Shown: piece after piece, positions 45,623-54,183 of the stretch
Position numbering within the stretch: position 1 is the stretch's first letter
Layout: each line of letters opens with the position of its first letter
NCBI GenBank assembly: GCA_031180825.1
Contig: JAPSLM010000009.1
Location: 1 to 64,000 of the forward strand
From: Paenibacillus sp.
GTDB lineage: Bacteria > Bacillota > Bacilli > Paenibacillales > NBRC-103111
Reading direction: 5' to 3'
Length of the DNA: 64,000 nt
Translations under genes and position numbers: made by a program
The notes under the pieces: model-generated
What the model saw: the letters and a program-made list of their open reading frames with translations, nothing else
What the model was told of the DNA's origin: nothing
Database searches by the model: none

Positions 45623-45650
45623 TGAACCGAATTCGATTTTGTTTCGCCTT
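45623..45650 (+). promoter_or_regulatory. ECF sigma promoter of the 45747 gene
   Basis: TGAACC (45623-45628), 16 bases, CGCCTT (45645-45650) on the plus strand, back to back with the minus-strand promoter; the two -35 boxes form GGTTCA-TGGG-TGAACC. Confidence 0.7.
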
Positions 45651-45746
45651 AAGATAAGGAGGTGTTTTCGTCCGGCCCAAGCGGCGATGATTCGGGGCGA
45701 AAATTCAGCACCGCCGTAATCCCTATATGGAAAGATGGAGGATATG

Positions 45747-46829
45747 ATGATGTTGAACAAACGAAAATGGGTGTCCGCAGGACTAGGTCTCGCATTGCTT
45801 GCCATGGCGCTGCCTCTTTATGGAGCGTCAGCCGCCCCGGCAGGAATCGGAGCCGGTGCGTTAACCCTCGAACAGATCGCCAAGGAAATCGAAGGGAAGA
45901 AGCCGCTTCCGTTTTACGTGGAGTGGAAGGAGACGAGAACGCTAGAGGACGGAACGAGCAAGGTTGTGTCATACAAGCAATGGGAGGATGCTCCGAATGC
46001 CCGGTACCGATCGGAGGTCAACTATGACGGAAGCGGTAAAACGATGAGCACTTCGATCATCAACGGAGATGACGGAGTTTTCATCACGGAAGGGAAAACA
46101 AGCGGAGTAAAGCTGAAGGGGATGGAATGGGAAGGCTACTCCAAGATATCCAAGCAAAAACTTAAGTCACTGTTAGAATATAACGAAGCTCCGGTTTTTA
46201 AAGGAGAAAAAACGCTCCTTGGCCGGACCGCCTATCACCTGTCGGGTGCAAGCAAGCAATCGAATCGAAAATTTACGGATGCCCAAGGGAACGAGAGAGT
46301 GGAAAACGGGGTCGCCCCGGCCAGAGAGCAATGGTTCGACAAAGAAACCGGCATATTGCTGAAAGAAACCACAACCGATCCGCGTGGCGGCGGCAGCGAG
46401 AGTATCGTAACGTCGGTTGATTTCAAGCCGGTATTCGGAAGCGATACCTTCCGCTTCGAAACGCCAACAGAGGGAACCGACGCCATTAAGGTGACCATTG
46501 ACGGTGAACCGCAAAGCTTCGAGCAGCCGCCGGTAATCGTCGAAGGCAGCACGCTTGTGCCGCTAAGGGCGATTTTTGAGAAGCTGGGTGCCACGATCGA
46601 CTGGAACGAAAAGGAGCAGTCCGTCACCGCCAAGAAAGGGACGACGACGGTGTATCTCAAAATTGGCGATAAAAATGTCACGGTCGGCGGTTCGGCCAAA
46701 ACGCTGGAAGTGCCGGCGCAGATCGTGAACGGCCATACGATGGTCCCGGTCCGCTTCATCGGCGAAGCGCTGGGGGCGGAAGTAAAGTGGGAGCCTTCTT
46801 CCCAAACGGTTGTGATTACGAATAAATAA
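45747..46829 (+). CDS. exported LolA/RseB-like and CuAO-N protein (module 1)
   Basis: A 360-residue exported protein with a signal peptide (cleavage near SAA). The N-terminal domain (about 35-250) has the layout of LolA/RseB-like or DUF4367-type lipid-sensing folds (FYVEWKETRTLEDGT, REQWFDKETGILLKE). A C-terminal CuAO-N domain follows (TLVPLRAIFEKLGATIDW, MVPVRFIGEALGAEVKW). Start ATG 45747 is five bases after GGAGG; the ATG at 45735 contains that site. A paralogue is at 61507. The promoter is ECF type, divergent from the 44707 gene. Confidence 0.8.
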   Translation: MMLNKRKWVSAGLGLALLAMALPLYGASAAPAGIGAGALTLEQIAKEIEGKKPLPFYVEWKETRTLEDGTSKVVSYKQWEDAPNARYRSEVNYDGSGKTMSTSIINGDDGVFITEGKTSGVKLKGMEWEGYSKISKQKLKSLLEYNEAPVFKGEKTLLGRTAYHLSGASKQSNRKFTDAQGNERVENGVAPAREQWFDKETGILLKETTTDPRGGGSESIVTSVDFKPVFGSDTFRFETPTEGTDAIKVTIDGEPQSFEQPPVIVEGSTLVPLRAIFEKLGATIDWNEKEQSVTAKKGTTTVYLKIGDKNVTVGGSAKTLEVPAQIVNGHTMVPVRFIGEALGAEVKWEPSSQTVVITNK

Positions 46830-46845
46830 CGGGTTAAACCATATA

Positions 46846-46891
46846 AAACCTTGGTTTGGGCGGCTGGTCGTGCCCGAATCAAGGTTTTTTG
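46846..46891 (+). terminator. terminator of the 45747 gene
   Basis: AAACCTTG and CAAGGTTT pair as the base of a longer stem, followed by T6. Confidence 0.85.
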
Positions 46892-46963
46892 CAATAAATT
46901 GTAGCCCATTGTGCATTTGCCCATAAACTAATATGGAATTAACTAACAGGAGGAGATAAATTT

Positions 46964-47920
46964 ATGAAAGAACAGCAATATCCGTATCAAGCATCGTTCT
47001 ACGAAACGGCGTACGATCCCGGCTTATATTTCGAGCCTGGCGGAGCCGATTCCTTGTTTTCCCCCATGCCATCGGATTACAGGTATGCGCAGTCGGATAT
47101 CAGGGCATTTCCCGGCGGGTTGCTATTCTATAACGCCTCGACCGGCTTTGGTGCGACCGCCCGGCTTGATGCCGCAGGGAACTATCAATATGTGGGCGTC
47201 ATTCCGGGATTCGCAACAGGCTGGACCCATATCACCGGAACCCCCAGCGGCGGGCTGCTCTTCTATAACGCCTCGACCGGCCTTGGCGCGACCGCCCGCC
47301 TTGACAATGCCGGAAACTACCACTATGTCGGTGTCATTCCCGGATTTGCCACAGGCTGGACCCATATCGTGTCAGCCAATCAGAGCAGCCTTCTCTTTTA
47401 CAATGCCTCAACCGGCGTCGGTGCGACTGCCCGGCTCGATGCCGCCGGAAACTATCAGTACGTCGGTGTCATCCGCGGATTTGCCACGGGCTGGACCCAT
47501 ATCGTAGGAACGGCCGGCGGCGGATTGCTCTTCTACAATGCCTCGACCGGCCTCGGCGCAACCGCTCGGCTGGATAACGCCGGAAACTATCAGTTCGTCA
47601 GTACGATTCCCGGATTTGGAATAGGGTGGACCCACATCGTGTCCGCTAACCAAGGCAGCCTGCTCTTCTACAATGCTTCAACCGGCGTCGGTGCGACCGC
47701 CCTGCTTGACGCCGCCGGAAACTACCAGTATGTCGGAGGCGTCTCCGGATTCGCCACAGGTTGGACCCACATCACCGGGACGACCAATGGCGGCGTGCTC
47801 TTCTACAACTCTTCCACCGGCCTTGGTGCGACCGCCCGGCTTGATGCCGCCGGAAACTACCAATACGTCGGCGCCATCCCGGGGTTTGCCACAGGGTGGA
47901 CCCATATCGTCGGGATGTGA
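46964..47920 (+). CDS. six-repeat protein, possible beta-propeller
   Basis: A 318-residue protein with no signal peptide. After a 50-residue tyrosine-rich leader, six near-identical 45-residue repeats run to the end, each built on LLFYNASTG, GATARLD, AGNYQYVG, GFATGWTHI. The repeat of four short strands per unit fits a six-bladed propeller, as in some lectins, but no sugar-binding family was recognised. AGGAGGAG precedes the ATG. Single gene between the two halves of ECF module 1. Confidence 0.72.
   Translation: MKEQQYPYQASFYETAYDPGLYFEPGGADSLFSPMPSDYRYAQSDIRAFPGGLLFYNASTGFGATARLDAAGNYQYVGVIPGFATGWTHITGTPSGGLLFYNASTGLGATARLDNAGNYHYVGVIPGFATGWTHIVSANQSSLLFYNASTGVGATARLDAAGNYQYVGVIRGFATGWTHIVGTAGGGLLFYNASTGLGATARLDNAGNYQFVSTIPGFGIGWTHIVSANQGSLLFYNASTGVGATALLDAAGNYQYVGGVSGFATGWTHITGTTNGGVLFYNSSTGLGATARLDAAGNYQYVGAIPGFATGWTHIVGM
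47114..47917 (+). repeat. six tandem ~135-bp coding repeats
   Basis: The units keep high DNA similarity. Units 2 and 4 share DNAGN and VSANQ; units 3 and 5 share VGATA and DAAGN, so a two-unit (270-bp) block appears to have been duplicated. Confidence 0.85.
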
Positions 47921-48035
47921 GTCCTTTTGTAACGCGGGTACGCCGTAAGATATCCGTAAGATAGGCTGGCATTTGCGACAACAGGCTGCGTTTGCTAACG
48001 GATCTTGGTCCAATCCGTGAGCGCAATGCCTCTTC

Positions 48036-48105
48036 AAAAAAATACCCCGTGCTATGAACGCATCATGCCGGTGTAATTCCGTCATGAACGCGTTCAAACA
48101 CGGGG
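48036..48105 (-). terminator. terminator of the first sigma/anti-sigma operon
   Basis: On the minus strand CCCCGTG and CACGGGG close a long hairpin and are followed by TATTTTTTT. Confidence 0.75.
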
Positions 48106-48153
48106 AAGCTTCAAGGAAAGCGATGGTGCCAATTATCGGCAAGGTTAAGGGCT

Positions 48154-49719
48154 TTACTTTCTGATTTCAAACGTGATCTCTTGTTTCAGCGGGATCGGGT
48201 TGGCGTTACGCATCATGGTAATTTCGTAAGAGTCCTGCTCAGGCGCCATGATGCCGGCTTCGAAATAATCATCCTCCGGCCCCCCGGACCGCGGCACCCC
48301 GTCGATTAACGCAACGCCGGGACGCTGATCGTACAATTCATTTAATTCCGGTGTATTTTTTATTTTCTCTTGATATGCTTTACTGAGGTCCTCGGGAATG
48401 CCGAATCGGATGCCCAAGTGGGCGTCTTCCGGACGATCCTTCTTGATTTTAAGCCACAGGTACCCCTTTTTATAAGAGGTTCCGACGATCGTAAATTGTT
48501 TATCCTTAAAGCGTACCGTTTTCGGAAGCTTTTCGCCGGGCGAGAGAGTGAATGCAGCGCTCGGCGTTTTTTCGGTAAGCTGGAAGCCGTTCAGGTGCAA
48601 GGTTAGCCGCTTCACGGACGGATCGAAATAAGGCGAAGACATGAACTCCATTGTGTTGCCGTCCCGATCGCCAGGCCGAGCAAGGCTATCATACATTTTC
48701 TGCACTCCATCCACATTGAGCGGGTATTTGTTCCCCTTGTCGTCGGTAAGATAAGGTTCGAATTTTTTATCAAAATCGCCGAACGGCCTAAATTGCAAAT
48801 AATGGTTAGCACCCTGCTCGATTTTTATATCAAGTTGTGTATTTGTGGGCGTAATCTTGACCTGCTCCAAGGTAAACGACGGAAGATCCGGGTCCCCGGC
48901 TACCTCAATCTTTTGACGAATCGGAACAATAAGGTCTTCGCGCCATTGCGATTTATCGAACGGCACGCTGATATCGAACAAGAACTCCGAGTTTTGTTGT
49001 CCCGGTTGACTCTTGTAAACGCGGAACCGCAGCTCCTTCGGGTCCTTATTCATAAAATCTTGGACTTGCTGCGGCGTCAGGGTGTAGCTGTGCGTTCCGG
49101 CATAAACAGGCTCCGGGGTGGAATCGTCGGACATAATGATGCCGCGGCTTCCTCCACCTCTAGCTTCTTTAAAATCAACGCTATGGAAAAAATAATCCGC
49201 TGTTTTTCTCCAGTCCGCGTCCCAATAGCCGTTATCTCGTTTGAACGCATTTTTTTTGATCTCGTCGGACTTGACGAACGTTTTGTAGGAAAGCTGATCG
49301 CCGGTCAAATAAACATCGCTGATGCCGATGGTGACGTCGCCGAACTGCTTCACGACGGGCTCGGTCGGTTCATAACCATAGGAGCGTGCATTGCGGACGC
49401 CGTCATAGCCCCGTACTTCGTCCAGCCAGCCTAACACGCCGGAGAAGCCCGGAAGGCCTTTTACCATGTTGGCGAACGTCGGGGAAACCTGGGCGGCGCC
49501 GACCGAAGCGACTACGGCCAAGGCACAAGCGGCGGCAATGGTGAAGCGCGCCTTCCTGCTGCGCTGCCGGATCGGCCTGCGGCCCGGGATAGCAGGCGTC
49601 GATTCCGCCATGTCCGGAACGTCCTTGGCGAATTGAAGCAGCGATGCCGGGACAGGGAGCTCTTGAAGCGATTGGGTGAGCTCTTCTTTGACTTGTTTTT
49701 CGCGTGCCGATTTCAACAT
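48154..49719 (-). CDS. anti-sigma factor with large outer domain (DUF4179 type), module 1
   Basis: A 521-residue single-pass protein. The N-terminal 55 residues are cytoplasmic; a TM helix (FTIAAACALAVVASVGAA) is followed by SPTFANMVKGLPGFSGVLGW, the DUF4179 hallmark, and a long beta-rich extracellular part with DUF5643-like repeats. It overlaps the sigma gene by seven bases. It should hold the sigma factor until an envelope signal is sensed. Confidence 0.88.
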   Translation of the reverse strand: MLKSAREKQVKEELTQSLQELPVPASLLQFAKDVPDMAESTPAIPGRRPIRQRSRKARFTIAAACALAVVASVGAAQVSPTFANMVKGLPGFSGVLGWLDEVRGYDGVRNARSYGYEPTEPVVKQFGDVTIGISDVYLTGDQLSYKTFVKSDEIKKNAFKRDNGYWDADWRKTADYFFHSVDFKEARGGGSRGIIMSDDSTPEPVYAGTHSYTLTPQQVQDFMNKDPKELRFRVYKSQPGQQNSEFLFDISVPFDKSQWREDLIVPIRQKIEVAGDPDLPSFTLEQVKITPTNTQLDIKIEQGANHYLQFRPFGDFDKKFEPYLTDDKGNKYPLNVDGVQKMYDSLARPGDRDGNTMEFMSSPYFDPSVKRLTLHLNGFQLTEKTPSAAFTLSPGEKLPKTVRFKDKQFTIVGTSYKKGYLWLKIKKDRPEDAHLGIRFGIPEDLSKAYQEKIKNTPELNELYDQRPGVALIDGVPRSGGPEDDYFEAGIMAPEQDSYEITMMRNANPIPLKQEITFEIRK

Positions 49720-50276
49720 TCCATCACCTGCTTTGGATTAGGTTGCATCATTTTTTCGTTCAATTTCATGCGGGCGGCGTGCAGCCGCGATTTGATCGTG
49801 CCCTTCTTCACACCGAGCACATCGGCGATTTCGTCGATTGACAACTCCTGATAATAATACAAAATGACGGCCGTCCGGTGGTTGATGTCCAGCGACATCA
49901 CCGATTCCAGAAGCTCGTGGCCCGCTTCCTTGCGAATGAGCGCGTCGATCGGCGAGGCTTGCTCGTCCGGGACCTCAATTTCCTCCAGATCGCCGGTCCG
50001 GCTGGCCAATTTCGAACGCTGCCTGGCCAGATCAAGCGCCCGGCAGGCGGTCAAATGATTGAACCAGCTCTTGAAATTGCGGATATTTTTACCGTTCATA
50101 ATGGCTTGATACGCTTCGATCAACGCATTCTGTACCGCATCCTCGGCCAGATGCGAGGAACGCAGTATCGCGGCCGACGTGCTGTAAACGCGGCTTAACA
50201 ACGGTTCGACCAGCTTGAAAAAAGCATCTTTATCCCCGTTCCTGCACTGCTGCATATATAGCCTTTCCTGATCCAT
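49713..50276 (-). CDS. ECF-type RNA polymerase sigma factor, module 1
   Basis: A 187-residue ECF sigma with region 2 (HLAEDAVQNALIEAYQAIMNG, about 42-62) and region 4 helix-turn-helix (LSIDEIADVLGVKKGTIKSR, about 145-165). It overlaps the anti-sigma gene. An ECF-type promoter precedes it, so it is probably autoregulated. The same promoter occurs before two distant exported genes. Confidence 0.92.
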   Translation of the reverse strand: MDQERLYMQQCRNGDKDAFFKLVEPLLSRVYSTSAAILRSSHLAEDAVQNALIEAYQAIMNGKNIRNFKSWFNHLTACRALDLARQRSKLASRTGDLEEIEVPDEQASPIDALIRKEAGHELLESVMSLDINHRTAVILYYYQELSIDEIADVLGVKKGTIKSRLHAARMKLNEKMMQPNPKQVMEC

Positions 50277-50307
50277 TTACGTCACCTTCCTGACTTCCTC
50301 TACTTTA

Positions 50308-50335
50308 TAGGCGAACGAAACGGGACTCCGGTTCA
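50308..50335 (-). promoter_or_regulatory. ECF sigma promoter of the first sigma operon
   Basis: TGAACC (50330-50335), 16 bases, CGCCTA (50308-50313) on the minus strand; identical elements occur at 45591-45618. The spacer end GTTTCGTT / GGTTCGTT is also conserved. Confidence 0.78.
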
Positions 50336-51253
50336 TGGATTTCGCAAAAAAATTTGATTCTTTTGATGATACTTGCGTATCGTCTCGATCAAGGCATCCG
50401 CCGTTATATACGGCTCGCCTGCATTGATACGGTACACCAGCCGGTCCTCGGCGGTGTTGATGCCCTCCCGAATCGTGAACAGCATCTCCATGTCTGCTTC
50501 ATCCGCCGCTTGCAGCGTCTCTTCATTGTAAGCCCCGTACGGAAAAGCGAGCAACTTCGAATGTTTGCCAAGCTCGGCATGGAGCCGCTCGTTCATGAAC
50601 GTCAAGTCGCTGCGGATCCGCTTGCGGAACTCTTCGGCCGATTCGGCCCGTTTCCGCTGGGTCAGATAGGCGGGATGGGTCAATGCCGGCTGCTGCGAGC
50701 CTTTTGGCGCTGTATCGATCATGCGGTGCGAATCGTAGGTATGGCTGTAAATGCCGTGCCCCGCCCGTATCAGCTCGCGCATCTGGTCCCACGTCAAATA
50801 CTGACCCTTTTTGGGATCATTCGCATCCGCCGACGCTCCGATCACGAAATTGGATGCGGGGACGCCGTGCTTTTGCAGAATCGGATACGCGCGGGTATGG
50901 AATGATTCGTATCCGTCATCGAAGGTGAGAACGACGGCGTTCGCGGGAACCGTTTTCTCTTGCCGGAAGAAGCGGACGTAGTCTTCCATGCCGATGACTT
51001 GATAGCCGTTGTCTTTCAGAGCCTTTAAATGAGCTTCAAACTGGTGTGTCGTGACCGTCAAGGGTAGGGGCATGCCAGCCGCATCCGGTTCTTGGACGTC
51101 ATGGTACAGCAGTACAATCACTTTGTTTTCATAATGGATTCGGGTTTCCGGCTCCATCGATTGTTCGGTCATTTTGATGTCGGCCGGCTTGATGATCAGA
51201 AAAACGATGCCTGCTAAAAGGAGGATAGCGATGCTAAGGATTAATCTTTTCAT
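50333..51253 (-). CDS. membrane-anchored polysaccharide deacetylase
   Basis: A 306-residue protein with an N-terminal anchor helix (LILSIAILLLAGIVFLI) and an extracellular NodB-type domain (about 45-300). The metal motif is TFDDGY followed by HTYDSH; the arrangement LLYHDV is like PgaB/IcaB. It should de-N-acetylate a surface polysaccharide. The start at 51253 follows AGGAG. Its 3' end overlaps the -35 region of the sigma operon promoter by a few bases. Confidence 0.88.
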   Translation of the reverse strand: MKRLILSIAILLLAGIVFLIIKPADIKMTEQSMEPETRIHYENKVIVLLYHDVQEPDAAGMPLPLTVTTHQFEAHLKALKDNGYQVIGMEDYVRFFRQEKTVPANAVVLTFDDGYESFHTRAYPILQKHGVPASNFVIGASADANDPKKGQYLTWDQMRELIRAGHGIYSHTYDSHRMIDTAPKGSQQPALTHPAYLTQRKRAESAEEFRKRIRSDLTFMNERLHAELGKHSKLLAFPYGAYNEETLQAADEADMEMLFTIREGINTAEDRLVYRINAGEPYITADALIETIRKYHQKNQIFLRNP

Positions 51254-51438
51254 GAGTGGTCTCCTATGTCTTAATATTTTGTGTGAACATGGTAGTAGAC
51301 GCGGAAAAGCACCGGGCTGTTCCCTTAAGGGGAAAGAAGTTCCAGCATCTTGCAATTCAAGGGGCTGTGTGAGAATCTAGGGAATAGAAAGGGGAACGTC
51401 ATTGTTCCGCCTAAGTCACAGGTCATGGGGGAATGGCA

Positions 51439-52308
51439 ATGGAGCTTACGGTGAAGCGGCTGTCCGAATGTACGTTGAATCAAGCAGTCGAGGCTTGGAA
51501 CAAAGGATTCGAGGATTACTATGTCCAGATCGTGATGACGGTCGATATGTTTTTGGCGCGAATGGCGGCCGAAAGCTTGTCCGCGGCCTATTCCTTTATC
51601 GCGTTTGACGGGGACGAGCCGGTGGGGATCATTCTAAACGGCATCCGTACGATTGGCGGTGTCAAGACAGCCTGGAACGGCGGGACTGCCGTCGCCGTGT
51701 CGCACCGCAGGCTTGGCGTCGCCAGGCAGCTGCTGGAGGCATCCATCCGGCTGTACCGTGAGGAAGGGGTGTCGCGGGCGACGCTTGAAGCCTTCAAGCA
51801 GAACGAAAAAGCGATTGCTCTGTACCGGCGTATGGGCTACGAGGTGACCGATCAACTGGTGCTTCTGGAATCGTCGGAGGTCTGGCAGCCGGGAGAGCTT
51901 CCGCGCGGAGACTATACGATCCGCCGGTCCGGTCCGCACGAGGCGGCGCGGCTTCCCTTTTACAACGCAAGCTCCGCTTGGCAGACGGATTGGCAAAGCT
52001 TGAAGGACGGGCATGCCGTTATCGTCTCCGACCCGCAGGGCCGTTCTGTCGGTTATGCGCTCGCCAAGCGGGTGTACGATGCGTCGGGCGAGCACGCTTC
52101 GACGATTATGTACCAGTGTATCCCAAGCCCGGACGCCCCTGATACGGGCGGAATCGTCCGGCTCCTGTGCAAGGAAGTATTTGCCGGAGCGGACGCGCTG
52201 AGGAAGCGGGCGTTTAACCTGCCGCAAACGTCCGTCGGCGCGGAGGTGTTGACGGCCGGAGGGTTTACGGTCGCTGCGGAGCAGGTCAAAATGGACAAAA
52301 GCCTCTAG
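51439..52308 (+). CDS. GNAT-family N-acetyltransferase
   Basis: A 289-residue protein with a complete N-terminal GNAT domain: acetyl-CoA motif VSHRRLGVARQLLEA and FKQNEKAIALYRRMGY, and a degenerate second GNAT half. The ATG at 51439 is six bases after GGGGGA; ATG 51433 is adjacent to it. The substrate is unknown. It is followed 42 bases later by the UvrC-like gene. Confidence 0.85.
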   Translation: MELTVKRLSECTLNQAVEAWNKGFEDYYVQIVMTVDMFLARMAAESLSAAYSFIAFDGDEPVGIILNGIRTIGGVKTAWNGGTAVAVSHRRLGVARQLLEASIRLYREEGVSRATLEAFKQNEKAIALYRRMGYEVTDQLVLLESSEVWQPGELPRGDYTIRRSGPHEAARLPFYNASSAWQTDWQSLKDGHAVIVSDPQGRSVGYALAKRVYDASGEHASTIMYQCIPSPDAPDTGGIVRLLCKEVFAGADALRKRAFNLPQTSVGAEVLTAGGFTVAAEQVKMDKSL

Positions 52309-52350
52309 AGGAAGCGTACGGGAAACCGCGCGAAAAAGGGGAGGGTCGCG

Positions 52351-53457
52351 ATGCCATTTCAATTCGAAGCGGGCGATTATCCGGAACGCCCCGGCGTCTA
52401 CATCATGAAAAATGCCGAAGGACGCATCCTTTACGTCGGCAAGTCCAAAAATTTGCGCAGCCGTCTGCGCTCGTATTTCCAAAACCGGGATCAGCGCAGG
52501 CGCATTCGTCAAATGGTGCAGGACATCGCGTCCATTGAAGTGGTGCTGGTGAACAACGAATCGGAAAGTCTGCTGCTGGAGAACAATCTGATCAAAATTC
52601 ATAAGCCTCCGTACAACCGGGCGCTTAAGCGGGATAACAGCGGCTATGCTTATTTGCAGATGACGGACGAGCGGTTTCCCCGTCTGACCGAATACTACCG
52701 GGACCGCAGACTCCGGACCGCGAGCGGCGGGGGCGGAGCGGATAAAGCCGCGGCCTCCGGCAAGGAACGGCGCTTCGGCCCTTACCGGAGCGCCCGTTTT
52801 CGCGATGCCGTGCTCGATTTTGTCACGGAGCATTATAAGCTGAGGACGTGCGACAAAATGCCGAAGCGCGTCTGTCTGCTGTACCATCTCGGCAAGTGCA
52901 GCGGCGTATGCGAAGGGAAGATCACGGAGGAGGCTTACCGCGAGACGGCGCGGCAGGCGGCCGGGCTGCTTTGGAATCAGGGAGAGAACCTGATTCCTGC
53001 GATGCGCGCCAAGATGAGCGAATACGCCGAGCGTCTGGAATTCGAGAAAGCGGCCAGTATGCTCCGCCACCTGCGTATTTTGGAGGAGATCCCGGAGAAG
53101 CAGATCGTTGACCGGGAAGGCTCGATCCATCAGGATGTGCTGTATTTTGGCGAAGAGCGGGTGCTGGTCGCCAAGGTGCAGGAGGGCATGCTGCGGGATT
53201 TTCAGATGCATGAGCTGGAGCGCGCTTACGGCGAGGTCGCTTGCGACCGTTTTCTGGTCAGCCGCTATGGGGAAACCGAAGGGCCGGACGAGCTTATCGT
53301 CAACAAAGTGAGCGATCCCCGTTCGGTACGCGCCCTATTGCGGAGGACGGGGGGCAAAGCGATCAAGATTACGACGCCGAAGCGAGGCTTGAAATACGAT
53401 TTGCTGCAATTGTGCAGGGACAACTACCAATACCGGATCGGACGCGGCGGGAAATAG
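52351..53457 (+). CDS. short UvrC-like GIY-YIG nuclease
   Basis: A 368-residue protein matching the N-terminal half of UvrC: GIY-YIG domain (GVYIMKN, ILYVGKSKNLRSRLRSYF, catalytic Glu in NESESLLLENNL), the cysteine cluster CDKMPKRVCLLYHLGKCSGVC-type segment near 165-185, and a UVR (UvrB-binding) helix pair (SEYAERLEFEKAASMLRHL). The RNase H-like nuclease and HhH domains of a ~600-residue UvrC are absent. The stop appears natural. It is thus closer in reach to Cho but keeps the UvrB contact. Confidence 0.82.
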   Translation: MPFQFEAGDYPERPGVYIMKNAEGRILYVGKSKNLRSRLRSYFQNRDQRRRIRQMVQDIASIEVVLVNNESESLLLENNLIKIHKPPYNRALKRDNSGYAYLQMTDERFPRLTEYYRDRRLRTASGGGGADKAAASGKERRFGPYRSARFRDAVLDFVTEHYKLRTCDKMPKRVCLLYHLGKCSGVCEGKITEEAYRETARQAAGLLWNQGENLIPAMRAKMSEYAERLEFEKAASMLRHLRILEEIPEKQIVDREGSIHQDVLYFGEERVLVAKVQEGMLRDFQMHELERAYGEVACDRFLVSRYGETEGPDELIVNKVSDPRSVRALLRRTGGKAIKITTPKRGLKYDLLQLCRDNYQYRIGRGGK

Positions 53458-53593
53458 CCGTAACGGCCGGCGAAATTTTATACGAATGGCCCGGAGGCAG
53501 TCCGGTAAGAATATACAGCAGTTTCTTCGGTCGCGCTGAGTGACGATCGGGCGTTGCGTCGAGCCGACCGAGCCGACTGACGACGTTAGCGTG

Positions 53594-53629
53594 TTGACAA
53601 AAGGAATAATTGTAACTACAATAGTTACA
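53594..53629 (+). promoter_or_regulatory. sigma-A promoter with overlapping Rrf2 operator
   Basis: TTGACA (53594-53599), 17 bases, TACAAT (53617-53622). An inverted repeat TGTAACT-ACAAT-AGTTACA (53611-53629) covers the -10 box, which suits a repressor. Confidence 0.8.
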
Positions 53630-53662
53630 GGTTGTGGAATTAACGAGAGGAGAGGATATGAA

Positions 53663-54091
53663 TTGTCGATCAGCAGTCGTTTTGCCGTAGCGATTCACAT
53701 CTTGGCTCTCCTTGATATTAATAAAGAAGGCCGCAATACGTCGGAGTTTATTGCGGGCAGCGTCAACACGAACCCGGTGGTCATCCGCCGAGTGATCGGT
53801 CTGCTGGGCAAGGCCGGGCTGGTGCATACGAGTCCCGGCGTCGGCGGCGCATCATTGGCCCGCCCGCCTCACGGAATTAACCTTTTGGAAGTTTACCGCG
53901 CCGTTCAGAACGATCCGCCGGGGGATTTGTTCGCGGCGCACGATAAGCCGAATCCGAAATGCCTTGTCGGGCAAAACATTCAAGGCACGTTGGATACCGT
54001 CTTTAAGCGGGCGGAGTCGGCCATGGAGAATGAGTTGGCGAAAGTTACGCTGGATCAGATCGTGCTCGATTTGGTGCGGGGTGACCGGTAA
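53663..54091 (+). CDS. ywnA: Rrf2-family regulator (YwnA-like)
   Basis: A 142-residue winged-helix protein starting SISSRFAVAIHILALLDI (TTG start after AGGAGAGG). It has one cysteine only, so it lacks the three-Cys Fe-S site of IscR/NsrR and groups with YwnA-like sensors. A palindrome over its own promoter and a matching one before the next gene point to self-repression and control of the dsbA-like and ywnB-like genes. Confidence 0.85.
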   Translation: MSISSRFAVAIHILALLDINKEGRNTSEFIAGSVNTNPVVIRRVIGLLGKAGLVHTSPGVGGASLARPPHGINLLEVYRAVQNDPPGDLFAAHDKPNPKCLVGQNIQGTLDTVFKRAESAMENELAKVTLDQIVLDLVRGDR

Positions 54092-54111
54092 CTCTTTTTT
54101 TTACTTCGACA

Positions 54112-54130
54112 TGTAACCGGTTTGGTTACA
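54112..54130 (+). promoter_or_regulatory. second Rrf2 operator
   Basis: TGTAAC-CGGTTTG-GTTACA, the same half-sites and spacing as at 53611-53629; the symmetry extends to ATGTAACC / GGTTACAT. Confidence 0.75.
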
Positions 54131-54183
54131 TGCGAATGAAAGAAGCGACTCAGTGGATTTTATATAAGGAGGTGAACCTAAAG

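Noticed and set aside
47114-47917. Tandem repeats considered as a CRISPR-like array
   Set aside because: Repeats are 135 bp, coding, in one frame, and have no unique spacers.
51634-53211. 525-codon minus-strand open frame
   Set aside because: Antisense shadow spanning the GNAT and UvrC-like genes; no ribosome site.
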